Assembly (NCBI GenBank): GCA_036274635.1
Contig: DASUFI010000186.1
Location: forward strand, 1 to 11,838
Origin: DASUFI01 sp036274635
Lineage (GTDB): Bacteria; Planctomycetota; B15-G4
DNA length: 11,838 bases
Direction: 5' to 3'
Shown here: positions 1-5,970 of the stretch, piece after piece
How the letters are laid out: the number at the start of each line of letters is the position of its first letter
How positions within the stretch are numbered: the stretch's first letter is position 1
The notes under the pieces: generated by a model
Seen by the model: only the letters and a program-made list of their open reading frames with translations
The model's database searches: none
What the model was told of the DNA's origin: nothing
Program-made: the position numbers and the translations under genes

Positions 1-1
1 G

Positions 2-343
2 CACCAGCTGCGCCAGGGCGGCCACGTGGGCGCCTGGCTGGCGGCCATCGCGCGCCACACGGCGCACCGCGGCCGCACGCGCGCCGCGCGCCAGGCGCTC
101 GAGCCGCTGACCGACGAGCCGGCCGACCCGCAGGCCGGCCCCGACGGCCGACCCGACGTGCTCGCCGTGCTGCTCACGCTGCCCGAGACCTACCGCGAGA
201 CGCTCGCCATGCGTCTCGTCGAGGGCCTGACCGGCCCGCAGATCGCGGAGGCCACGGGCCTGACGCACGGCTCGGTGCGCGTGAACCTCTCGCGCGGGAT
301 GAAGCTCTTGCAGGACGCACTGCGAAAGGCAGGCTGGCCATGA
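2..343 (+). CDS. ECF-type RNA polymerase sigma factor, C-terminal part (5' end outside window)
   Basis: This is the C-terminal 113 residues of a sigma-70 family factor, open at the left edge; no start codon is needed inside the window. The first visible residues include WLAAIARHTAHRGRTR, which fits the end of region 2 (the 2.4 segment that reads the -10 element, usually WL..IARN...D..R). A variable acidic and Pro-rich linker follows. The rest is region 4, with LPETYRETLAMRLVEGLT leading into the helix-turn-helix ..IAEATGLTHGSVRVNLSRGMKLLQ that contacts the -35 element. The stop overlaps the next start as ATGA at 340-343, so it is translationally coupled to the FecR-like gene, the usual order for a sigma factor followed by its membrane regulator. 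The family call is firm. The ECF subgroup and target promoters cannot be read from this fragment. Confidence 0.88.
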   Translation, partial: HQLRQGGHVGAWLAAIARHTAHRGRTRAARQALEPLTDEPADPQAGPDGRPDVLAVLLTLPETYRETLAMRLVEGLTGPQIAEATGLTHGSVRVNLSRGMKLLQDALRKAGWP

Positions 344-1329
344 CCGACGACGACTATCTCTGGGATCGCAGCGGCGAGCCCGACCGCACCGTGTCCGCGC
401 TCGAGTCCGAGCTCGCGCGCCACCGCTGGAGCGGGCGGCTGCCGCAGGCGCCGCTGCCCGTGCGCGCGTCGCGGCGTGCGTGGCGCCCGCTGTCCCTGGC
501 GGCGGGCCTCGCGGCCGTGGCCCTGGGCGCGTGGCTGCTGCGCGACGCGCTGTCCGGCCCCGCGCCGGCGCCGCTCGCCGACGGCCCGGTCTACCGCGCC
601 GAGGCGCTCTCCGGCGCGCTGACCGCCAGCGAGTTCCGCGCCGGCGAGCGCCTCGTGACCGACGCGGACACGCGCGCGCGGGTCGAGATCGGCGACGTCG
701 GCTCGCTGATCCTCGAGCCGGACAGCGCCCTGCGCGTCGAGCGGCCCTCGCCCGCGCTGGCCGCCGATGCCGGCCACCTGCTCTGGCTCGAGCACGGCGC
801 GCTCACGGCCTCCATCTTCGCGGCGCCCCGGCTGTTCCAGCTGGGCACGCCGTCGGGCCTGGCCGTGGACCTCGGCTGCGTCTACTCGGCGCGCGTGGAG
901 GACGACGGCGTCACGCTGCTGTCGGTGATCACAGGCCAGGTGGCCTTCGAGACGCCCGAGCGGCGGGTGACCGTGCCGCACGGCGCGAGCACGCGCGCGG
1001 TGCCGGGCCGCGGCCCCGACACGCCGACGTGGGATGGCGCGCCCATCGACTGGCGGCAGGCGGTCGCGCACCTCGACGAGGCGGTGGCCGACGGCGCGCC
1101 GGTGGACACGCCGCTGGCGGCCGTGCTGTCCACGGACCGCGCTGCCGACAGCCTCACGCTGTGGCATCTGCTGGCCTGGTCCGCGCTGCCGCGCCCGGCG
1201 CGCGAGGCCGTCGCGGACCGGCTCGCAGCGCTCGCGCCCGCGCCCGCGGCCGCGCCGCGCGGGGCCTGCCTCGAGCTCGACACCGCCGCCCTCGACGCCT
1301 GGCGCGCGACGCTGGGCTGGAGCTGGTAG
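340..1329 (+). CDS. FecR-domain membrane protein, putative anti-sigma/sigma regulator
   Basis: A 329-residue single-pass membrane protein. Residues 1-48 are a short cytoplasmic segment with the opening YLWDRSGEPD followed by a Leu/Glu-rich helix. I recall this arrangement from FecR-like partners of ECF factors in planctomycetes and acidobacteria, and it is the likely sigma-binding part. Residues 51-68 (LSLAAGLAAVALGAWLL) form one transmembrane helix preceded by Arg residues, placing the rest outside the inner membrane. Residues about 100-222 match a FecR domain: raised baseline (AGERLVTDADTRARVEIGDVG), then G-containing strands ending in VITGQVAFETPERRVTVPHG. The C-terminal 100 residues are Ala/Leu-rich and unassigned. 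No DUF4880 or zinc-finger anti-sigma motif is present. Start chosen from the ATGA overlap with the sigma gene. Its role as a regulator of the upstream sigma factor is inferred from gene order. Confidence 0.83.
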   Translation: MTDDDYLWDRSGEPDRTVSALESELARHRWSGRLPQAPLPVRASRRAWRPLSLAAGLAAVALGAWLLRDALSGPAPAPLADGPVYRAEALSGALTASEFRAGERLVTDADTRARVEIGDVGSLILEPDSALRVERPSPALAADAGHLLWLEHGALTASIFAAPRLFQLGTPSGLAVDLGCVYSARVEDDGVTLLSVITGQVAFETPERRVTVPHGASTRAVPGRGPDTPTWDGAPIDWRQAVAHLDEAVADGAPVDTPLAAVLSTDRAADSLTLWHLLAWSALPRPAREAVADRLAALAPAPAAAPRGACLELDTAALDAWRATLGWSW

Positions 1330-1362
1330 CGGGCATTCCTCCGCGGACCCCGTGGGGAATTC

Positions 1363-1483
1363 CACCCGCAAGGGTGACGCTGTGTGTCGAAGCGTCCTCC
1401 GGTGAGGCCGGAATCCACGATCGGCGGGCTGCCGGGCAAGTCGTGGATGCTGCGCCGCCCCAAGCGCGCGGTACGCGACTTGC
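1363..1483 (+). ncRNA. Candidate structured leader RNA between the FecR-like gene and the large propeller gene
   Basis: Four perfect inverted repeats follow one another almost without gaps. They are CACCC-GCAA-GGGTG (1363-1376, a GNRA loop), ACGCT/AGCGT (1377-1381 with 1391-1395), TCCGG/CCGGA (1398-1402 with 1408-1412) and ATCCACGA/TCGTGGAT (1413-1420 with 1441-1448), the last enclosing CGGC/GCCG (1422-1425 with 1431-1434). A competing pair, GCAAGTCG/CGACTTGC (1436-1443 with 1476-1483), shares bases 1441-1443 with the last helix, so the two cannot form together. That is the layout of a switching leader. It matches no riboswitch class I know. Short stems are common by chance in DNA this GC-rich, so this is a candidate only; covariation across homologues would decide it. 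Confidence 0.33.
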
Positions 1484-1672
1484 GCCCTGTGCAGCCGCCA
1501 CCCGCCTCGAGAAGAGGAGCAGCCCATGGCCATCGGCCGCGGCCGTATCGGGGCGTCTCCCTGCGCGCGGCCGGCGCGGCCGCATGACGGCCCGCAGGCG
1601 CCAAGCGCAGTCGCGTGCTCGCGGGCCTCGAGCCGCGAGGCCTCGCCGCTTCCTCCTTCCTGGAGTCCTCCC
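1484..1672 (+). other. Remaining leader of the large propeller gene, with a second start-like site
   Basis: No separate gene is seen here. A strong Shine-Dalgarno-like GAGGAG (1514-1519) sits 6 bases before an ATG at 1526 that is in frame with the propeller gene 49 codons downstream. The bases CCTC (1505-1508) could pair with GAGG (1514-1517) and hide this site. The 49 codons encode an Arg/Ala/Pro/Ser-rich stretch that does not look like a protein domain. A hairpin, CTCGCGG/CCGCGAG (1618-1624 with 1633-1639), lies just before the ribosome binding site of the chosen start. No convincing promoter was found. Confidence 0.4.
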
Positions 1673-4384
1673 ATGACACGTTCCCTCGTGCTGCTTTCCC
1701 TCGCCGCGCTGTTCGCCTCGCCGCTCGCGGGCGCCCAGCAGCCGCCGTCCACGTTGCTCCCGGGCGACGGCGCCATCGCCCCCGCCGCCGGCAACCAGAG
1801 CGTGCCGGCACTCGCCGCTGGCGGAGACATGGTGCTGGCCGTCTGGCAGGACGCGCGCAGCACGCCGCTCACCAGCGGGCAGCAGTCGTCCGAGGACATC
1901 TTCGCCGTGCGCCTCGACGCGCAAGGCGCCCTGCTCGATCCGCTGCCCATCCCCGTGAGCATGGCCGGCGGCATCCAGAAGGCGCCGCGGGTCGCGTGGA
2001 ACGGCTCGGCCTGGCTGGTCGCCTGGGTGGGACAGGTCTCGACCGAGTTCTACTTCACCGACGCGCTGCTCGCCACGCGCATCGCCGCCGACGGCACGCT
2101 GCTGGACCCGGTGCCTCTCGTGATCCAGCCCGACATGGCCGGCGGCAGCTTCGGGGACGTGGCCAGCGACGGCGTCGGCTGGGCCGTGTTCTTCACCGGC
2201 TGGAGCGGCACGCAGTCGCTGGTCTACGGCGCGCGCGTCGCGGCCGACGGCACGCTGCCGGACCCGACGCCCAAGGTCATCGTCAGCACGGGCGGCTCGC
2301 CCTACACGCCCTACGGCGCCACCGCCGACTGGGCGAACGGCCGCTACCTCGTGGCCTGGTCGCAGTGGAGCTCGACCGGCCAGGACAACGTGCGCGGCCG
2401 GCTCGTGGACGCGGCGCTCGCGCCGGTCGTCGCGGCCTTCAACGTGGCCACCAGCACCGACTACGAGGTGAGCCCGGACGTCGCCAGCAACGGCAGCCAA
2501 TTCTTCGTCGTGTGGGACCGCTACAACAGCTGCTGCATCGGGGGCGCCAGCAAGGCCTGCGGCACGCGCGTGACGACCGCGGGCGCGGTGCTCGACGGCC
2601 CGATCGGCGTCGCCATCTACGACACGGGTGGCTACGGCTTCTCCGGCTGCGAGCCGTCGGTGGCGTGGGACGGCGTGCAGTGGGTCACCAGCTGGACGCA
2701 GCCGGTGGGGGCGGGCCTCGAGGTGGACGCCGCGCGCATCTCGCCGGCCGGCGTGGTGCTGGACTTCAACGGCTTCCCGGTGGACCAGGTGCCTCCGCGG
2801 CAGGAGGCCTCGGCGGTGGTGGGGCTGCCGGCGGGCGGCAGCCTCGTCGCGTGGCAGGACAGCCGCGTGAACGTCGGTCAGTCCAACGACATCTACACCG
2901 CGCGCCTGTCGCTGGGCGGCGTGTCGACGCCCCTCGGCCCGGCGGCGCTGGGCGCGCCCGAGCAGGTCTTCGCCGACGGCGCGGCCGGTCCACAGGGCGG
3001 CGCGCTGCTGGTGTGGACCAGCATGATCTCGGGCTCGACGCGCGTGCTCGGGCAGCCGGTCACGGCGCAGGGCGCGCCCCTCGGCCTGCCGATCGAGCTG
3101 GGCACGGGCGCCACGTTGCAGCGCGCGCGGGCCGCATGGAGCGGCTCGCTGTGGCTGGTCACGTGGGACGGGCCGGGCGGCGTCTTCGCGCGCCGGCTCG
3201 GCGCGGATGGCGTGCCGCTCGGGGCGGCGCCCTTCTTCGTCATGCCCGGCTTCGCCCATGACGTGGCCGCGCAGGGCGAGCTGTTCCTCGTGACGGCGCT
3301 GGTGCCCGAGGCCAACCCGGAGTACGTCGACGTGCTGTCGCGGCGCGTGGACGCGGCCACGGGCACGGTGCTCGATGGCTCGTCGGTGCTGGTGGGCGGC
3401 AGCTTCGCCACGGCGCAGAGCGTCGAGGGCTTCGACGGCGGCTTCCTCGTCGCCTGGGAGCGCCACCCGACGCACGACAGCCCGTACAGCAGCGTGAACC
3501 TGCGCCTCGTCTCCACGGCCAACGTGCCGGGCACGCAGACCGCTCTCGCTTCCGCGTCGTCCTACAACCAGCTGCCGGTGCTGGCCTCGAGCGGCGGGCA
3601 GGCGCTGGTGGCCTGGCAGCACGTCTCGATCGCGCAGGACGTCGTGGCGCGCCTCGTCGGCCCGGGCCTCTCGCTTCCGGGTGGCCTGATCACGGTGAGC
3701 GCGGCGGCGTACGAGCAGCAGCGTCCGGCGCTGGCGTGGGATGGCGAGCAGTACTTCGTGGTCTGGCAGGACACGCGGGCCACGCAGGACGACCTGTTCG
3801 ACAAGCGCACGGACATCTACGCCGCGCGCGTGACGGCCGACGGCGCGGTGCTCGACCCGGCGGGCCAGGCGCTGGCCACGGACGCGGTGCCCGAGGCCTG
3901 GCCGGCCGTGGCGCCGCTGGGGGTCGGCTCGGTGCTCGTGGCGTGGTCGGACTTCCAGCCGCAGGCGCCGTACGCCGGCTATCGCGTCGCGCTCTCGCTG
4001 CCCGAGAGCGTCTCGCCGTGGCTGGACCTCGGTCAGGCCCTCGCCGGCAGCGGCGGCAGCCCGCCGCTGCTGACAGGCACGGGCGACCTGGTGGCCGGCT
4101 CGCCCGCGAGCGTCGTGCTCTCGGACGCGGCGCCGCTGGCGCCGACGACGCTGGTCGTGGGCCTCTCGCAGCTCGCGCAGCCCTTCAAGGGCGGCGTGCT
4201 CGTGCCGAACCCGGACCTGTCCATCGTGCTCGTCACCGGCCCGACCGGCGGGCTCTCCCTCACCGGCTCGTGGCCCGCGGGCGTGCCGTCCGGCGCGCAG
4301 ATCTGGTTCCAGGGGTGGATCACCGACGCCGGTGGTCCGAAGGGCTTCGCGGCCAGCAACGGATTGGTCGGCAGCGTGCCCTGA
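1673..4384 (+). CDS. Large secreted protein with 14 beta-propeller-type repeats and a C-terminal module
   Basis: A 903-residue exported protein of unknown function. Residues 1-21 (MTRSLVLLSLAALFASPLAGA) are a signal peptide. GGAG at 1662-1665, 7 bases before the ATG, and the signal peptide favour this start over the in-frame ATG at 1526. The body carries about 14 repeats of 45-60 residues, each with a core strand like LVAWQD centred near residues 57, 116, 173, 228, 280, 340, 394, 447, 497, 540, 594, 647, 697 and 757. Each is usually followed by a D.....R...DG..LD turn (clearest: DIYAARVTADGAVLDP). Fourteen repeats suggest two seven-bladed propellers. The only four cysteines are at 287, 288, 296 and 326. 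Residues about 778-903 form a different module, also found at the end of the 8586-10256 protein. No catalytic motif is seen. A binding, cell-surface or extracellular role is inferred. A strong terminator follows, so it is probably transcribed alone or with its leader. Confidence 0.85.
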   Translation: MTRSLVLLSLAALFASPLAGAQQPPSTLLPGDGAIAPAAGNQSVPALAAGGDMVLAVWQDARSTPLTSGQQSSEDIFAVRLDAQGALLDPLPIPVSMAGGIQKAPRVAWNGSAWLVAWVGQVSTEFYFTDALLATRIAADGTLLDPVPLVIQPDMAGGSFGDVASDGVGWAVFFTGWSGTQSLVYGARVAADGTLPDPTPKVIVSTGGSPYTPYGATADWANGRYLVAWSQWSSTGQDNVRGRLVDAALAPVVAAFNVATSTDYEVSPDVASNGSQFFVVWDRYNSCCIGGASKACGTRVTTAGAVLDGPIGVAIYDTGGYGFSGCEPSVAWDGVQWVTSWTQPVGAGLEVDAARISPAGVVLDFNGFPVDQVPPRQEASAVVGLPAGGSLVAWQDSRVNVGQSNDIYTARLSLGGVSTPLGPAALGAPEQVFADGAAGPQGGALLVWTSMISGSTRVLGQPVTAQGAPLGLPIELGTGATLQRARAAWSGSLWLVTWDGPGGVFARRLGADGVPLGAAPFFVMPGFAHDVAAQGELFLVTALVPEANPEYVDVLSRRVDAATGTVLDGSSVLVGGSFATAQSVEGFDGGFLVAWERHPTHDSPYSSVNLRLVSTANVPGTQTALASASSYNQLPVLASSGGQALVAWQHVSIAQDVVARLVGPGLSLPGGLITVSAAAYEQQRPALAWDGEQYFVVWQDTRATQDDLFDKRTDIYAARVTADGAVLDPAGQALATDAVPEAWPAVAPLGVGSVLVAWSDFQPQAPYAGYRVALSLPESVSPWLDLGQALAGSGGSPPLLTGTGDLVAGSPASVVLSDAAPLAPTTLVVGLSQLAQPFKGGVLVPNPDLSIVLVTGPTGGLSLTGSWPAGVPSGAQIWFQGWITDAGGPKGFAASNGLVGSVP

Positions 4385-4415
4385 GAGCAGCGCCAAGGGG
4401 CATGGACGCCTTGGA

Positions 4416-4458
4416 GGTGCCCGGTGCCGGCCGATCGCCGGCGCCGGGCGCCTTTTTT
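4416..4458 (+). terminator. Intrinsic terminator of the large propeller gene
   Basis: A 15-base-pair stem (4416-4430 with 4438-4452) contains two G.U pairs in RNA and a 7-base loop CCGATCG, and runs straight into six T residues (4453-4458). It lies 32 bases after the stop at 4384. This is the only hairpin with a full T-tract in the window and a clear Rho-independent terminator. It insulates the sigma/cupin module downstream. Confidence 0.93.
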
Positions 4459-4468
4459 CCGCGCGCCG

Positions 4469-4498
4469 AAATCCACGCAGCGGGTGGCCGTCGTAACC
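4469..4498 (+). promoter_or_regulatory. Candidate ECF promoter of the sigma/anti-sigma operon
   Basis: AAATCC (4469-4474) and TAACC (4494-4498) are separated by 19 bases, with the ATG of the sigma gene 26 bases beyond. The arrangement parallels the sequence before the DUF4331 gene at 5883-5911: aligned on AATCC and CGTAA, the two spacers are 17 and 16 bases. It resembles TGATCC-N18-TAAGA, the consensus I recall for the Rhodobacter RpoE/ChrR system. It suggests the sigma factor drives its own operon. A one-base-longer spacer and a weaker -10 lower the confidence. Confidence 0.45.
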
Positions 4499-4523
4499 TG
4501 CCCGTCCCGCGCTGGTGCGCCCC

Positions 4524-5111
4524 ATGCCCGCATCCGGCTCTGCCGCAAGCACGCTCGAGCAACTGCTGGCCCGCGTGGCCGGTGGGGACGAGTCCGCCTT
4601 GCGGGAGCTGTACGACCGCACCAGCCGGCGGGTGTTCGGGCTGGCCCTCGCCGTGCTGCGCGATCGCGCAGCGGCCGAGGACGTGGCGCTGGAGGTCTTC
4701 GTGCAGGCGTGGCAACAGGCGGGGCGCTTCGACCCGGGGCTCGGCTCGGTCCTGTCGTGGCTGGGGAACATCGCGCGCACGCGGGCCATCGATGCCTGGC
4801 GCGCGCGGCAGCGGCACGCGGCGCGACAGGCCGCGCTGGACGTGGCCGCCCTCGACACGCTGGCCACCGACGCCGCGGGACCCGAGGCGCGCGGCCTGCA
4901 GGCCGAGCGCGCCGCGCGCGTGGCCGCCGCCCTGGACGCCTTGCCGGCCGAGCAGCGCCGCCTCGTGCGCGCCGCCTTCTACACCGGCCTCACGCACACC
5001 GAGATCGCGGCCGCCTTCGGCCAGCCCCTCGGCACCGTCAAGACACGCATTCGCAACGGGCTCCTCGCCCTGCGCGCGGCGCTGGCCGCAACGGAGGGAC
5101 AGGCCGCATGA
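4524..5111 (+). CDS. ECF RNA polymerase sigma factor paired with a ChrR-type anti-sigma factor
   Basis: A 195-residue, full-length ECF sigma factor. Region 2 spans about residues 24-95: ALRELYDRTSRRVFGLALAVL, the core-binding AEDVALEVFVQAWQ, then SWLGNIARTRAIDAWRARQR, which reads the -10 element. After an Ala-rich linker, region 4 spans about 134-187, with ALDALPAEQRRLVRAAFYTGLT and the helix-turn-helix HTEIAAAFGQPLGTVKTRIRNGL. ATG 4524 was chosen because the protein then begins just before region 2; a GTG three codons upstream is possible. No good Shine-Dalgarno sequence is visible. The inferred transcript start near 4505 leaves a very short leader. The stop overlaps the next start as ATGA (5108-5111), indicating coupled synthesis with its cupin anti-sigma partner. 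By analogy with RpoE/ChrR it would respond to singlet oxygen or peroxide-type stress; that is inference from the partner. Confidence 0.93.
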   Translation: MPASGSAASTLEQLLARVAGGDESALRELYDRTSRRVFGLALAVLRDRAAAEDVALEVFVQAWQQAGRFDPGLGSVLSWLGNIARTRAIDAWRARQRHAARQAALDVAALDTLATDAAGPEARGLQAERAARVAAALDALPAEQRRLVRAAFYTGLTHTEIAAAFGQPLGTVKTRIRNGLLALRAALAATEGQAA

Positions 5112-5764
5112 CCCGCCACGAGACCCTCGACGACCGGGCCCGCGAGGCCTGCGCCCTCGCCGCGCTGGGCGTGCTGCCGCCCGAGGAGGCCGCGGCCTTC
5201 GAGGCCCACGTGGCCGACTGTCCCGCCTGCCGCGCGGAGCGTGCGTCGCTGGCCGCGCTGGCCGGCGAGCTGGCCGCGCTCGCGCCCGCGGCCGAGCCGC
5301 CGGAGCGGCTTTGGTCGCGCGTCGCCGAGCGCGTGCGCGCAACGCCGCAGGAGAAGATCGCAGCGGCCCCACCCGTCACGGCCCAGCCCTGGAAGGCCTG
5401 GACGGCCTCGCCCGAGGCGCACGCCGGCATGCTCACCCTTGCCGCCGGCGACGGTGGCTGGCAGGCCACCTCCGTGCCCGGCATCGACGTGCGCCAGCTC
5501 TTCGTGGACCCCGCGGCGGACCGCGTGACCATGCTCGTGCGCATGGCCGCGGGCAGCGCCTACCCGCCGCACCGCCACGCCACGGCCGAGGAGTGCTTCG
5601 TGCTGCAGGGCGACATCCGCGTGGACGGCGTCACGCACATGCACGCGGGTGACTACCAGCGTGCCGAGGCGGGCAGCCGCCACGGCGTGCAGTCCACCGA
5701 CGGCGGCTGCACCCTGCTCATCGTCTCGTCGCTGCACGACGAGCTGCTGCCGCTGGCGTCGTAG
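5108..5764 (+). CDS. ChrR-type zinc-binding, cupin-domain anti-sigma factor
   Basis: A 218-residue soluble protein with no transmembrane helix, so it should act in the cytoplasm by holding the upstream sigma factor. The N-terminal domain has the zinc anti-sigma motif H-x3-C-x2-C (H34, C38, C41 in FEAHVADCPACRAE), with H4 a likely fourth ligand, as in Rhodobacter ChrR. Residues about 95-210 form a cupin domain: the metal-binding PPHRHATAEE gives H155, H157 and E161, and a second cupin motif gives H192. This matches in type and spacing the four cupin ligands I recall from ChrR (H141, H143, E147, H177). Length is also close to ChrR (about 213 residues). In ChrR the cupin is needed for release of the sigma factor by singlet oxygen. 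The same trigger here is plausible but unproven. Start set by the ATGA overlap. Confidence 0.9.
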   Translation: MTRHETLDDRAREACALAALGVLPPEEAAAFEAHVADCPACRAERASLAALAGELAALAPAAEPPERLWSRVAERVRATPQEKIAAAPPVTAQPWKAWTASPEAHAGMLTLAAGDGGWQATSVPGIDVRQLFVDPAADRVTMLVRMAAGSAYPPHRHATAEECFVLQGDIRVDGVTHMHAGDYQRAEAGSRHGVQSTDGGCTLLIVSSLHDELLPLAS

Positions 5765-5778
5765 GAAGTCATTGAAGT

Positions 5779-5878
5779 CCTTCGCGGGGCTCCTGGCCGC
5801 CCCGCGTCGCGAGAGCCGCATGGCTCTCGCTCGACGGGTTTGCCTCGGGCTTCGCCCTCCGCAAACACCTTCGCGGGG
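5779..5878 (+). repeat. Hairpin cluster bounded by 11-bp direct repeats, downstream of the anti-sigma gene
   Basis: The sequence CCTTCGCGGGG occurs at 5779-5789 and again at 5868-5878. Three inverted repeats fall within this span. CGCGGGGC/GCCCCGCG (5783-5790 with 5799-5806) overlaps the left copy. GCGAGAGCC/GGCTCTCGC (5809-5817 with 5822-5830) has a 4-base loop. GTTTGC/GCAAAC (5838-5843 with 5861-5866) encloses GGGC/GCCC. None is followed by a T-tract. The cluster lies between the anti-sigma stop and the DUF4331 promoter. It may act as a terminator or RNA-stability element, or be a small dispersed intergenic repeat. Confidence 0.6.
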
Positions 5879-5882
5879 ACCC

Positions 5883-5911
5883 CAATCCGGCGCCCGGCCT
5901 CCGGCGTAAGG
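5883..5911 (+). promoter_or_regulatory. Candidate ECF (RpoE/ChrR-like) promoter of the DUF4331 gene
   Basis: CAATCC (5883-5888), a spacer of exactly 18 bases, then TAAGG (5907-5911). The consensus I recall for Rhodobacter RpoE is TGATCC-N18-TAAGA; this differs at two of eleven specified positions and keeps the spacer. It would start transcription about 55 bases before the ATG at 5971. A similar pair lies before the sigma gene (4469-4498). Together they suggest that the sigma factor encoded next door controls the DUF4331 gene. Confidence 0.52.
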
Positions 5912-5970
5912 ACCGGTGTCGGTGCGAGCCGGGTGGCCCGCGCCGCTCCTCCTCACTCCGGAATCCTTCC

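Noticed and set aside
1350..1440. Possible cobalamin riboswitch (GGGGAA and CCCGCAAGGG-like pieces)
   Set aside because: The conserved boxes are incomplete and in the wrong order, and the downstream gene is not a cobalamin or metal transporter.
1400..1450. tRNA-like segment around GGCCGGAATCCAC
   Set aside because: There is no T-loop GTTCGANNC, acceptor stem or anticodon arm of the right size.
1154..4867. A 1237-codon open frame on the minus strand opposite the large propeller and sigma genes
   Set aside because: Its product is Arg/Ala/His-rich low-complexity sequence with no domain, and it spans a terminator and several real genes. Long antisense frames are expected in DNA this GC-rich.
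3736..5652. A 638-codon plus-strand frame crossing from the propeller gene into the cupin gene
   Set aside because: It reads through the intrinsic terminator and out of phase with two well-supported genes; the product is Arg/Pro/Ala low complexity.
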